Notes under the pieces: generated by a model
The model's database searches: none
What the model saw: only the letters and a program-made list of their open reading frames with translations
Told to the model about the DNA's origin: nothing
Source of the DNA: Mariniphaga sp041687215
GTDB taxonomy: Bacteria > Bacteroidota > Bacteroidia > Bacteroidales > Prolixibacteraceae
Assembly: GCF_041687215.1 (NCBI RefSeq)
Contig: NZ_JAWLCI010000009.1
Coordinates: 1 to 64,000, forward strand
Reading direction: 5' to 3'
DNA: 64,000 bases
Made by a program: the position numbers and the translations under genes
Shown: one piece after another, positions 51,277 to 60,498 of the stretch
Position numbering within the stretch: position 1 is the stretch's first letter
Layout: each line of letters begins with the position of its first letter

Positions 51277-53751
51277 TTACGGTTTTAACGATTTAAACTG
51301 GTATCCTTTGGAAGAAAAATGGCGGATCAGGTCTTCCAGAATCCGGTAAAATTTATCGGTGCGTTCGGCAGCTGTTCCGGGGTGAATGAGCAGGATGGCA
51401 CCATTCAGTCCCTTAGGTTGTTTATGCTCGAATTGCAGGAGGTTGGTATAAATTTTTACAGATGATTTGTAGTTTTCCATTTCCGGGGTGGTGTAATCGG
51501 CATTGGTTCCCGTGCCGGGCGTGAAGTTCACCACTTCGAGGCCCAGGTTGCGGCTCCAGTCCACTATTTGCCGGTTGTACCATTCGTAAGGCGGCATAAA
51601 CCAGCGTGCTTCTTTAGATTTTACACCGAATTTTTCCAGTTCTGCAAAATTGCTTTTCAAATCGGTTTCAAATGTTTCAAATGAAACCAAAGTTGAATCC
51701 CGGTTTTCCCAGTCGCAGTAGAGCAGATGCCCGTCGGAATGGGCTCCCACGTAATGCCCCTGCTCCACAATCTTTTTGATAATATTCCTGAATTCGGGAT
51801 TTCGCAAAAAGTTTCCGGTAAAAAAGAACGAACCTTTGATGTCCTGTTTTTCCAAGACCTGCAAAACATGTTCACCGCCTTCAAACTGCGTGTCAGCCGT
51901 AAAGGCGAGATAAATATTTTTTTCATTGGGATTGAACCGGATGACAGCGCCCTGATCGTCTTTTATTTTTTCAGCTTTCTGTGCCATTTTCCGCCCGTCA
52001 TTTTCCAGCGAAGCCAGGTAATAACTAAGGCTTGCGGTACCGTCCATGGTAGGTTCGTTGGTGGCATAATCGCCAATATCGTCGTGGTAAACCGCTTTGC
52101 CATTGTTAAAAGCCGCGTATTCATCGGGGTTTTGCAATGCAATTCCAATCTGGTTTTTATGGCGCCGTGCATCAATGGGCCCGTCAACCAAGCCGCCCGG
52201 TGTTGTTCCGCCCAGCAAAACCGTGTACGATGAATGCGGCAGCATGGGCGAATCTTCCACACCCGGGAGTCCGCAAATCATGGCTGTTCCCCACGGATTG
52301 CAGCCAAACAGCCAGTCGCGCAGGGCAGCTTCCATCTCTTCAAATTCGGTATTTCCGGTCTGTTCCCGGTAAAGCCTGGCCTGGGTAATGGCCGCAGCCA
52401 CCAGGTTATTCGAGCACCACAAAAACGGCAAACCGAAAAAGAATGGATCGTTTTTCCCCCGTTCAGCTAAAAGCTGCAATCCTTTTTCATAAAAGCCGGC
52501 AAACTCTTCTTTTTCATTCTGCATCATAAAAAAGTGGCCAAGGTTCACAAACGGATAGGACTCGTAATGTCCGGCTGTGTCGTTTTTAATCCACGGACTC
52601 ACGTGTTCCCGGTGCCCCCAGTATTCGGCTTCTTTCAAAAATTTTTCCTCATCTGTCAGCCGGTAAAGTTGTGTCGCCGCCAGTTGCAAATCGTCGGCAT
52701 AGTTTTTTTCCTCGTAATAATAGGGCGAAACATTGCAGGCGGTTTGGGTGTAGCCGGTGTCGGACAGGGCAAAATCAAAGGCGTCCAGCGCTTTTTGTTT
52801 CATCAGTTCCGCCAGTTCCGGGTCGGATTCTCCGAAAAGTTCAGCTCCCAAAGCAAACCCGGATGCAAATTTTCCGGCGATGGACGAAACACCGGTACTG
52901 GTGTTTTTGAATTCGGCTAGTCCCTGCGGATTGCCGGTTACAAAATAAACCGGCCGGTATTTCCCCAACCCGTAATCAGCCGGGTCGTTGGTTGGCAGCC
53001 GGAAGCCAATATGGTCGCGGTCGTCGGCAATCTGGTTGTAAATTTCTCCCGGCGCAGGGTTCATTTTCAGCATCCACTGCAGGCCCCACTTAATTTCGTC
53101 CAGAATATCGGGAATTCCGTTGGCGCCTTCATCCCCGCTGGCATCGTAAAAATCGCCCCAGATTTCAGGATAATTTTTGTAGGCAAACATCATCTGAAAA
53201 ATGGTATTGATGGAAGTAGTGGAATATTGCAAATAATCGGTGGCATCGTGCCAGCCGCCGGTAACGTTAATGAGCTCGCCCGAGCGGGTGGGATGATCGA
53301 CAATAATCCCGTCGTGCAGGTGGCACGAATCTTTCAGGAACGGATTATAACTACACCGTTGCTGTCGCATGTAGTTGAGCAGGAAATCGGCTGTTCCTTC
53401 ATAAACGTCTGCATGTATTCGAAAGTTGGATGAACGGGCATCACCCAGCTTCAGGTAATAGCCACCTTGGGTTTCAAAATTGGAAAAATTGAGCCGGTAA
53501 GCGGTTTTCATGCCCCACTCTGCAGCAGACTTCAGTTCGGTTTTTCCTTTGAAAACCACGTTGTTGGTAATGGCATCGTGCAGGGTAAAATTTCTCGCGT
53601 TGATTTCATCTGAAGCCAGAAACACCGCCACTTTTACTGCCTGCGGCTGGTAACCCAGTTGGTTGATGCGGATAACTTCTACTGCAATTATTCTGGTGCC
53701 GGAAAAAAACAGCATTAAAAACAGAAAAAGAAGATAGAAATTTCGTTTCAT
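51277..53751 (-). CDS. GH9 glycoside hydrolase fused to a CE4-type polysaccharide deacetylase
   Basis: 824 residues, exported (signal about 1-24). Order: Ig-like CelD_N domain (about 25-112, VIRINQLGYQPQAVKVAVFL), GH9 (alpha/alpha)6 barrel (about 118-580) with the catalytic pair Asp169/Asp172 in GGWHDATD and Glu566 in NEPTMDGTAS, then a CE4 NodB-like domain (about 608-824). The CE4 part keeps Asp620 (AFTADTQ), HSDGH (671-675), Arg716 and PPYEW, and LLIHPG near 790. The usual TFDD motif has lost its first Asp. Fused hydrolase and deacetylase suggest an amino-sugar polymer such as chitin oligomers or glycan strands (inference). Operon with SpoIID-type and AmpG-like genes. Confidence 0.9.
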   Translation of the reverse strand: MKRNFYLLFLFLMLFFSGTRIIAVEVIRINQLGYQPQAVKVAVFLASDEINARNFTLHDAITNNVVFKGKTELKSAAEWGMKTAYRLNFSNFETQGGYYLKLGDARSSNFRIHADVYEGTADFLLNYMRQQRCSYNPFLKDSCHLHDGIIVDHPTRSGELINVTGGWHDATDYLQYSTTSINTIFQMMFAYKNYPEIWGDFYDASGDEGANGIPDILDEIKWGLQWMLKMNPAPGEIYNQIADDRDHIGFRLPTNDPADYGLGKYRPVYFVTGNPQGLAEFKNTSTGVSSIAGKFASGFALGAELFGESDPELAELMKQKALDAFDFALSDTGYTQTACNVSPYYYEEKNYADDLQLAATQLYRLTDEEKFLKEAEYWGHREHVSPWIKNDTAGHYESYPFVNLGHFFMMQNEKEEFAGFYEKGLQLLAERGKNDPFFFGLPFLWCSNNLVAAAITQARLYREQTGNTEFEEMEAALRDWLFGCNPWGTAMICGLPGVEDSPMLPHSSYTVLLGGTTPGGLVDGPIDARRHKNQIGIALQNPDEYAAFNNGKAVYHDDIGDYATNEPTMDGTASLSYYLASLENDGRKMAQKAEKIKDDQGAVIRFNPNEKNIYLAFTADTQFEGGEHVLQVLEKQDIKGSFFFTGNFLRNPEFRNIIKKIVEQGHYVGAHSDGHLLYCDWENRDSTLVSFETFETDLKSNFAELEKFGVKSKEARWFMPPYEWYNRQIVDWSRNLGLEVVNFTPGTGTNADYTTPEMENYKSSVKIYTNLLQFEHKQPKGLNGAILLIHPGTAAERTDKFYRILEDLIRHFSSKGYQFKSLKP

Positions 53752-53830
53752 CGGTTTTCAGTTTATTCTTGAAATCATTTGCCCTACAAATAAAGCGGAA
53801 AATCCGGAATCCAATTCCAAATTTTCATGG

Positions 53831-55168
53831 TTAATAACTTTTATTCAAAACCGCATCCCTAAAATAGTGTGCTAAAATATCCTTATACGAATACCCTTTT
53901 TCGCCCATTACGGCAGCGCCAATCTGGCAAAGTCCCACGCCGTGGCCCCAGCCGGCGCCGGTTAAAACAAATTTTTGCGGAATACCGTTTTTTAACTCCA
54001 GATGATCAACCACAAAAGCCGAACTGTAAAGGTGTGATTCCGAAATCCACTTGCGGATTTCAAGCTCTTTGCCAACGGATAGCGTTTTTTTTGTGCCATG
54101 GATTTTCAGTTTAACCAGTCGCGAGGAGTGCCCGCGCTTTACCGGCTCCAGTTTTACTATTTCGCCAAAATTTATTTCCGAACGTTTTTTAATCAGTTCT
54201 GACAATTCTTTTTGCGAATATTCCACCTTCCAGCGGTAAAAATCGGTGGTTTTCTGGTCAAAATCGGGAAGCACCTGGCTTAGAATTTTCTGGTCGGTGG
54301 TGTTGCAAAACGCGTGAGGTTTGTTGCGAATCCACAATTCAGCTTCGTCTTCCTGCCGGAGATCGACGCAGGTGGTGTCGCCAAGTTCCGAATCAACCAC
54401 TTTGGTAAGATAACGATGTCGCAACGGTTCCCACACGTTTTCAAAATTTTCGGAAACGCCGCCGCAACATTTGGAAAACCGGGCATCGCAAATTTTTCCT
54501 TCATACATCAGCACTTCGCCTCGGGTTGCTTCCACCGCCTGCAATGCTTTCTCCGAATGAATTTTTGTGATTCCCTGGTACCGCTGGCAATGGTCATCGG
54601 CACATACATCAAAAGTAGTGTGGTCTTCGCGGTCGTACCAGCGGATGATTTCATCAGCAGTTTCGTGCGACGTCTGGTAAAGTCCGCCCCCGGCCTTCAG
54701 CGATTTGGTTTTTTCAATTTGCGCCAGCAGCCAACTGCGGGAAATTACTGCATGAGCTTTCAGCAGTTCAGGCGAACTGGTGGCGCTCATTTCCGAAGAA
54801 ATCACACTTTTCAGGTAATCTTCCAGGCCGATCACATTAATGGCGCGCACTTTTCCGTCTTCGGGAATCAGTTTCAACGCTCCCTGAAACCGTTGGTTTT
54901 CTTCCTGTTCCCAGTGAAAATCAACGCCAATGATGACGTTTTTCAATTCAAAATACGAATCTTTATTTTCGGGTGAAAGCTTCAGGAGATTTCCGAAATT
55001 TATTTCATTGGACCGCGTTCGAATTATAATTTGATTATTTTTTAAAAGCGCTGTGTATTCACCTGCCGGAAATTTTTCCTTTTGTTCTGATAAAAAATCA
55101 CAACCAAGGTTGAATTTAAGATCTTTGCTTGCCAAAATTCCAACAGCAATTTCAGGTTGATTATTCAT
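53831..55168 (-). CDS. SpoIID/LytB-domain protein
   Basis: 445 residues. The ATG at 55168 overlaps the folK stop (ATGA). SpoIID enzymes are lytic transglycosylases that cut denuded glycan strands. Here the catalytic Glu is about 126 in VISSEMSATSSPELLKAHA, followed by AVISRSW; the GWGHGVGLCQIGA signature is near 410; and Cys residues of SKCCGGVSENFENVW match the zinc-proximal motif. No signal peptide is evident, since the first residues (NNQPEIAVGILASK) lead straight into the domain. So it may act in the cytoplasm on imported fragments, or be exported by another route. Confidence 0.9.
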   Translation of the reverse strand: MNNQPEIAVGILASKDLKFNLGCDFLSEQKEKFPAGEYTALLKNNQIIIRTRSNEINFGNLLKLSPENKDSYFELKNVIIGVDFHWEQEENQRFQGALKLIPEDGKVRAINVIGLEDYLKSVISSEMSATSSPELLKAHAVISRSWLLAQIEKTKSLKAGGGLYQTSHETADEIIRWYDREDHTTFDVCADDHCQRYQGITKIHSEKALQAVEATRGEVLMYEGKICDARFSKCCGGVSENFENVWEPLRHRYLTKVVDSELGDTTCVDLRQEDEAELWIRNKPHAFCNTTDQKILSQVLPDFDQKTTDFYRWKVEYSQKELSELIKKRSEINFGEIVKLEPVKRGHSSRLVKLKIHGTKKTLSVGKELEIRKWISESHLYSSAFVVDHLELKNGIPQKFVLTGAGWGHGVGLCQIGAAVMGEKGYSYKDILAHYFRDAVLNKSY

Positions 55169-55653
55169 AGTTTTATTTTTCTTATTTCCGATTTGTCCAA
55201 ACAATTCTCTAACAATTGACTACTGGTTTTTTGTAACAAAGGGTGTCTTTTTTCAGGGGCAATTTCAGTCAGCGGCACCAGCACAAAAAGCCGTTCCGCA
55301 ATGTGTGGATGAGGAATTATTAGTCGTTCATTTTCCAAAACATGGCTATCGAAATACAAAATGTCGATGTCCATTTCCCGTGAAGAATAATTTTCCGACC
55401 TGCGCTTTCTGCCAAATAACTGTTCAATGGATTTAATTTTTTGCAGAAGTTCTTCAGGATTTAACCCGGTTTCTATTTCCACCACCATGTTCCAGAAATT
55501 CTCTTCGGCCTGAAACCCCCACGGAGGTGTTTCATAAACAGAAGATTTTTTGCGGATTGCACCCAGTTCATTTTCAATAAGAAGAAGAACATTTGTCAAA
55601 TTATTGTGTTTGTTTCCAAGATTTCCGCCAATTCCTAAAAAAACCTGGTGCAT
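55165..55653 (-). CDS. folK: HPPK (2-amino-4-hydroxy-6-hydroxymethyldihydropteridine pyrophosphokinase)
   Basis: Pyrophosphorylates the pterin precursor in folate synthesis. 162 residues with GIGGNLGNKHNNL, SVYETPPWGFQAEENFWNMV, the ATP/Mg site SREMDIDILYF, and IPHPHIAERLFVLVPLTEI. First gene of the minus-strand set with SpoIID, GH9-CE4 and AmpG, coupled to SpoIID through a 4-base overlap. Folate and wall functions sharing a transcript is probably incidental. sppA is divergent, with its ATG 85 bases away. Confidence 0.95.
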   Translation of the reverse strand: MHQVFLGIGGNLGNKHNNLTNVLLLIENELGAIRKKSSVYETPPWGFQAEENFWNMVVEIETGLNPEELLQKIKSIEQLFGRKRRSENYSSREMDIDILYFDSHVLENERLIIPHPHIAERLFVLVPLTEIAPEKRHPLLQKTSSQLLENCLDKSEIRKIKL

Positions 55654-55738
55654 TGAATCGTATATTTGTAATTATTTTGGAGATAAATTTACCCATCATT
55701 TACCAAATAACGGTAATGAAAACATAAATTCAATAGAT

Positions 55739-57511
55739 ATGAAAGAATTTTTTAAGTATGTTCTGGCGACAGTGGTTGGAGTAATTGCGGTTTCAGTTAT
55801 CGGATTTTTCCTGTTTTTTATGGCGATAGGGATATTAATTTCCTCAACAGAAAAACAGGTTTCTGTACAGAATAATTCTATGCTGGTGCTCGATTTGGAG
55901 CGGCAGATTGTTGACCGGGCGCCGAACGATCCTTTCCAGGATTTGGATATCCCGGGATTTCCGCAGTTAAAAACCATTGGCCTCGACGATATCCAAACTT
56001 CGTTGCAAAAAGCTGTACACGACGACCGCATAAAAGGCGTTTACCTGAAACTTTCTATGGTTAACGGAGGAATGGCCTCGGTTGAAGAAATCAGAAATGC
56101 ACTGATTGCTTTTAAAGACAGCAGCGACAAGCCGGTTTATGCCTACGGAGATATGTACGACCAAAAATCGTATTACCTGGCAACTGTGGCCGATGAAATT
56201 GTGGTTCATCCACTGGGATCGGTTGATTTCAGGGGACTAGGTGGCGAAATGATGTTTTTTACCAAAGCGTTGGATAAGTTGGGGATTGAAATGCAAATCG
56301 TAAGGCACGGAAAATTTAAAGCGGCTGTGGAACCTTTTATGCTTGAAAAAATGAGCGAAGAAAATCGGGAACAGCAACTTACTTATATGGGAAGTCTTTG
56401 GAATCACATGTTAAAAGGAATTTCGGAAGCCAGAAACATTTCTGTTGACCAGTTAAATCTCCTGGCCGACGAGGTTCAAACATTCCGGCAGGGCGAAAAA
56501 GCCGTTGAATCGGGCCTTTTGGATGCCGCCAAATACAAAGATGAAGTGCTGGACGATTTGCGGGAAATTACCGGAATTGAAGCAAAAAAAGGCGTTCCGA
56601 TTATCAGTGCAACCAATTATGCGAAAGTTCAGGTTAAAGGCGCTGAAAAACCTTTCAGCCGGAATAAAATTGCCGTGATTTATGCCAGTGGCGATATTGG
56701 AATGTCTATGGGTGGCGAAGCAATTATTGGAGATGAAATTGGCAGGGAAATCAGAAAAGTGCGCCAGGACAGCTCCTACAGAGCTATTGTATTGCGTGTG
56801 AATTCGCCCGGCGGAGCTGTTTTTGATTCGGAAGTTATCTGGCGTGAAGTGAAACTGGCTGCCGAAGAAAAAACTATGGTGGTATCGTTTGGTGATGTGG
56901 CAGCTTCGGGAGGTTATTATATTGCCTGCCCGGCCGACCAGATTGTTGCTCACCCGAATACCATTACCGGTTCCATTGGTATTTTCGGAATGATTCCCAA
57001 TATGGGTGTACTTTTTAATGACAAGCTGGGCATTTCTACCGATGTGGTAAAAACCAATAAAAATTCCGATCTGCTTTCTCTTACACGGCCCATGACCGAA
57101 TACGAGCGGCAACTTTTGCAACAAAGTATTGAGGAAGGATACGATCTGTTTATTTCGCATGTGGCTGATGGCCGCGGAATGACCAAAGAGCAAGTGGATG
57201 AAATTGGGGAAGGCCGTGTTTGGAGTGGCGAAAATGCCAAAGAAATTGGACTGGTTGACGAGTTTGGCGGATTACAACATGCCATTGAATTGGCAGCCGA
57301 AATTGAAGGTCTGGGAAACTATCGAACCGTTGCTTTGCCTGCTCAAATGGATCCGTTCCAGCAAATGTTTAAAACCGGCACCGACAACGTCAGGGCCTGG
57401 TTCCTGAAAAATCAACTGGGTGAAAATTACCGGTACTATGAATTCCTGAAAAAATCATCGGAAATGAATGGCATTTATGCCCGAATTCCATATGATATAA
57501 ACATAAATTAG
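55739..57511 (+). CDS. sppA: Signal peptide peptidase SppA, long form
   Basis: Membrane-bound Ser-Lys protease that degrades cleaved signal peptides. The ATG at 55739 starts a single transmembrane helix (about 8-34, ATVVGVIAVSVIGFFLFFM), giving 590 residues; the open frame upstream overlaps folK. It has two tandem S49 domains as in the 67-kDa type. The general-base Lys is in IVRHGKFKAAVEPF (about 195) and the nucleophile Ser in VAASGGYYIACPAD (about 388). It ends before a strong hairpin shared with the convergent fasciclin gene. Confidence 0.94.
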   Translation: MKEFFKYVLATVVGVIAVSVIGFFLFFMAIGILISSTEKQVSVQNNSMLVLDLERQIVDRAPNDPFQDLDIPGFPQLKTIGLDDIQTSLQKAVHDDRIKGVYLKLSMVNGGMASVEEIRNALIAFKDSSDKPVYAYGDMYDQKSYYLATVADEIVVHPLGSVDFRGLGGEMMFFTKALDKLGIEMQIVRHGKFKAAVEPFMLEKMSEENREQQLTYMGSLWNHMLKGISEARNISVDQLNLLADEVQTFRQGEKAVESGLLDAAKYKDEVLDDLREITGIEAKKGVPIISATNYAKVQVKGAEKPFSRNKIAVIYASGDIGMSMGGEAIIGDEIGREIRKVRQDSSYRAIVLRVNSPGGAVFDSEVIWREVKLAAEEKTMVVSFGDVAASGGYYIACPADQIVAHPNTITGSIGIFGMIPNMGVLFNDKLGISTDVVKTNKNSDLLSLTRPMTEYERQLLQQSIEEGYDLFISHVADGRGMTKEQVDEIGEGRVWSGENAKEIGLVDEFGGLQHAIELAAEIEGLGNYRTVALPAQMDPFQQMFKTGTDNVRAWFLKNQLGENYRYYEFLKKSSEMNGIYARIPYDININ

Positions 57512-57554
57512 CAGGCAATCATTTACTTGATGCTAAAATTTTCCCTTTAAAATG

Positions 57555-57588
57555 CAAGAGGCTGTTCAGATATCCGAACAGCCTCTTG
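57555..57588. terminator. Bidirectional hairpin between sppA and the fasciclin gene
   Basis: Perfect 13-bp stem (57555-57567 with 57576-57588), 8-base loop, located between two convergent genes. T-runs on either side are short, so termination is likely but not textbook. Confidence 0.65.
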
Positions 57589-57614
57589 TGCTTTGTATGG
57601 GGCAATAAATATTA

Positions 57615-58283
57615 TTATAATCCAAGATCGACTGGTAATATAACTGCATCAATAACGTGTATGATTCCGTTTGAAGCTGAAATGTTAGCATCAATAATAT
57701 TGGCTGTGTTTCCAACTGCAGTAATTCCCAAGTCAGTTCCAACGGTGAAAGTGGCACCCAACAGTGTGGTAATGGTGCGTGTTCCGCGTGGAGGAACTAC
57801 ACTATTGGCTGCACGACGGCCCTCAACCACGTGATAAAGAAGTACGTTTGAAATAGTACCTTCACCGAGCAGTGCGTCAATGGCTGCGAACGGTCCATCA
57901 TTTGCCAGAATGTCCTGATCAAGTAAACCTGAAACGGCAGTAACTAAATTAACAAAAGCCTCATCGGTCGGAGCGAAAACAGTGTATTGTTCGCCACCGG
58001 TGAAAACTCCGGTCAATCCGGCGTATTCAAGTGCGCCCAAGAGCAGAGTGAACTGAGGTTCTTCCGCTTCGGTAGAAGCAACTACAATTTCTGCAATTGT
58101 TTGGTTTCCGGGTTTTACAGCCTTACCCTTTTTCAATTCTGCATCTTGTGCCGAGAATGCTTCTTCCGGGAAAAATCCGTCATCAGCTTTGTTGCAACTT
58201 ACAGCCACCAGGGCCAAAGAAAAGATTCCTACCATCACCAAACTTCTGAAGTTCAGTTTGTTTTTCAAATTCAGTTTTTTCAT
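57615..58283 (-). CDS. Fasciclin (FAS1) domain lipoprotein
   Basis: 222 residues. Lipoprotein signal ends LALVAVSCN, with lipidated Cys about 30. One FAS1 domain spans about 65-222: the H1 box reads EYTVFAPTDEAFVNLV and the H2 box region has ISNVLLYHVVEGR, then GIIHVIDAVILP at the C-terminus. FAS1 proteins mediate adhesion or matrix contact at the cell surface. The gene stands alone with 273 AT-rich bases upstream. Confidence 0.92.
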   Translation of the reverse strand: MKKLNLKNKLNFRSLVMVGIFSLALVAVSCNKADDGFFPEEAFSAQDAELKKGKAVKPGNQTIAEIVVASTEAEEPQFTLLLGALEYAGLTGVFTGGEQYTVFAPTDEAFVNLVTAVSGLLDQDILANDGPFAAIDALLGEGTISNVLLYHVVEGRRAANSVVPPRGTRTITTLLGATFTVGTDLGITAVGNTANIIDANISASNGIIHVIDAVILPVDLGL

Positions 58284-58500
58284 GTTTCTAATTTTAAATG
58301 TTTACAATTACGTTTTAATAATTTTAAATTTTCGTAATCTAAAACTGAAAAAAGAAATTTTTGTTTAAAAATCTTTAATAAAATTACAACAAAATTGCTT
58401 TTTAAACATATCTTTTATATTAAATATCTAATTATCAATTGTTTAAAAAATTGTTAAAATTAGTTAAAATAATAAAGATATCTATTTTATACTCAACAGG

Positions 58501-58530
58501 AAATAAAAAAACCGGGATTTCCCGGTTTTA
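58501..58530 (-). terminator. Rho-independent terminator of the clpX transcript
   Basis: Stem 58508-58517 with 58520-58529 (AAAACCGGGA / TCCCGGTTTT), read on the minus strand into a run of seven T residues, about 30 bases after the clpX stop. Confidence 0.82.
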
Positions 58531-58556
58531 AAAAAATATGTTGTCAACTTTTCGAA

Positions 58557-59789
58557 TTAACTTGCTTTCAACCTTCTGATGCTCGACCTGTCCATTTTAC
58601 CCTGCGCATATTCCTGTGTAATAATCAGGTAATCAGTTTTTTCAGAGGGCATTTCGTACATGGCGTCGTTCATGATGCCTTCGCAAATTGAACGCAGACC
58701 GCGGGCGCCAAGTTTAAACTCAATGGCTTTATCCACAATGTATTGCAGCGCTTCCTCTTCAAATTCCAGTTCAATTTTATCTATTTTGAAAAGCTTTTTG
58801 TATTGTTTGATTACTGAATTTTTGGGCTCGGTAAGAATCCGGCGCAGGGCAGTTTTGTCCAGCGGATCGAGGTGAACCAGAACCGGTAAACGACCGATAA
58901 TCTCAGGAATCAATCCAAAGGATTTCAAATCCTGTGGCGCAATGTACTGAAGCAGGTTTTCGCGTTCGATGCGATCCACCTCTTTAGCAGCGCTGTACCC
59001 AATCACCTTTGTATTCAGGCGGTTGGCAATTTTCCGTTCAATGCCGTCGAAAGCACCGCCGCAAATAAACAGGATATTTTTGGTATCCACCGGAATGAGT
59101 TTCTGTTCGGGATGTTTGCGCCCTCCCTGCGGAGGAACATTAACCACGGCGCCTTCCAACAGTTTCAGCAATCCCTGCTGAACACCTTCGCCCGAAACAT
59201 CGCGGGTAATGGAAGGATTGTCGCTTTTGCGGGCAATTTTGTCAATTTCGTCGATAAAAACGATGCCGCGCTCGGCAGCTTCGGTGTTGTAGTCGGCAGC
59301 CTGAAGCAGGCGGGTTAAAATACTTTCAATGTCTTCGCCCACATACCCGGCTTCGGTAAGAACCGTGGCATCCACAATGGTAAACGGCACATGCAGCATT
59401 TTTGCAATAGTGCGTGCCAGCAGTGTTTTTCCTGTTCCGGTTTCACCTACCAGAATGATGTTGGATTTTTCGATTTCGGTTTCGTCTTTGTCCAGCGGCT
59501 GAGTGAGACGTTTATAATGATTGTAAACGGCAACCGAAATAATTTTTTTCGCCTCATCCTGACCAATAACATACTGGTCAACAAACTCCTTGATTTGTTT
59601 TGGTTTCAAAAGTTGAATACCTGCCAAATCAAATGAGCTATCCTTTTTTATTTCTTCCTGGATAATGGAGTAAGCCTGTTCTGCACATCGATCGCAGATG
59701 TGACCTTCGATTCCGGCAATTAAGAGGTTTACTTCCTTTTTTTCACGTCCGCAAAAAGAGCATTTATCCATTCTGATTTTATTTGCCAT
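58557..59789 (-). CDS. clpX: ATP-dependent Clp protease ATP-binding subunit ClpX
   Basis: AAA+ unfoldase that feeds substrates to ClpP. 410 residues with the N-terminal zinc-binding domain (Cys10, Cys13, Cys32, Cys35), Walker A GETGTGKT (115-122), Walker B IVFIDEIDKIA, the RKH-type pore region GLLKLLEGAVVNVPP, and the ClpP-contacting IGF-type loop region FGLIPEIIGRLPV followed by the small lid domain. Starts three bases after the clpP stop. Order tig-clpP-clpX is the classic quality-control arrangement. Confidence 0.98.
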   Translation of the reverse strand: MANKIRMDKCSFCGREKKEVNLLIAGIEGHICDRCAEQAYSIIQEEIKKDSSFDLAGIQLLKPKQIKEFVDQYVIGQDEAKKIISVAVYNHYKRLTQPLDKDETEIEKSNIILVGETGTGKTLLARTIAKMLHVPFTIVDATVLTEAGYVGEDIESILTRLLQAADYNTEAAERGIVFIDEIDKIARKSDNPSITRDVSGEGVQQGLLKLLEGAVVNVPPQGGRKHPEQKLIPVDTKNILFICGGAFDGIERKIANRLNTKVIGYSAAKEVDRIERENLLQYIAPQDLKSFGLIPEIIGRLPVLVHLDPLDKTALRRILTEPKNSVIKQYKKLFKIDKIELEFEEEALQYIVDKAIEFKLGARGLRSICEGIMNDAMYEMPSEKTDYLIITQEYAQGKMDRSSIRRLKAS

Positions 59790-59792
59790 TGA

Positions 59793-60476
59793 TTATTTTT
59801 TTGTCGTATCTCTCACTAAAATTTCATCAATCATGCCATACTTCACTGCTTCTTCCGAAGTCATCCAGTAATCACGATCAGCATCTTTTTCTACCTGTTT
59901 TACCGGTTTTCCGGTGTGATGTGAAATGATGTTGTACAATTCAGCTTTTATTTTGATGATTTCGCGTGCGGTAATTTCAATATCTGAAGCCTGGCCCTGG
60001 GCACCCCCCATGGGTTGGTGAATCATCACCCGCGAGTGTTTCAGTGCCGAACGTTTTCCTTTGGCTCCGGCGGTTAGCAGCACAGCGCCCATCGATGCAG
60101 CCATTCCGGTACAAATGGTAGCTACGTTAGCCGAAATATATTGCATGGTATCGTAAATTCCCAAACCTGCATGCACATGTCCGCCGGGTGAATTCAGGTA
60201 AATCTGAATGTCTTTCGATGGGTCCGTTGATTCCAGAAACAGCAACTGCGCCTGGATAATGTTGGCAACTGTATCGTCAATCGGAACTCCTAAAAAAATA
60301 ATCCGGTCCATCATCAGACGCGAAAATACGTCCATGGAGGCCACATTTAACTGGCGTTCCTCAATAATGGTGGGCGAAATATAGCTTCCGTAGGCTGAAT
60401 TATAACGCTGTAATGTTAAACTGCTGATACCTTCGTGTTTAACGGCATATTTTCTGAATTCATCGTGCTTATTCAT
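59793..60476 (-). CDS. clpP: ATP-dependent Clp protease proteolytic subunit ClpP
   Basis: 227-residue serine peptidase that forms the tetradecameric chamber. Catalytic Ser128 (GMAASMGA), His153 (VMIHQPMGG) and an Asp in DADRDYWMT. LNSPGGHVHAGLGIYDTMQ is the substrate-binding strand. The N-terminal propeptide region is slightly long. AAGGAGA precedes its ATG, and a TAACTTTG box lies on the minus strand at 60537-60544, so it may have its own promoter as well as readthrough from tig. Confidence 0.98.
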   Translation of the reverse strand: MNKHDEFRKYAVKHEGISSLTLQRYNSAYGSYISPTIIEERQLNVASMDVFSRLMMDRIIFLGVPIDDTVANIIQAQLLFLESTDPSKDIQIYLNSPGGHVHAGLGIYDTMQYISANVATICTGMAASMGAVLLTAGAKGKRSALKHSRVMIHQPMGGAQGQASDIEITAREIIKIKAELYNIISHHTGKPVKQVEKDADRDYWMTSEEAVKYGMIDEILVRDTTKK

Positions 60477-60498
60477 TGTACTTTCTCCTTATAAAAAA

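Noticed and set aside
56453..57193. 246-residue minus-strand frame inside sppA
   Set aside because: It lies wholly opposite the conserved S49 domains and shows no protein features of its own.
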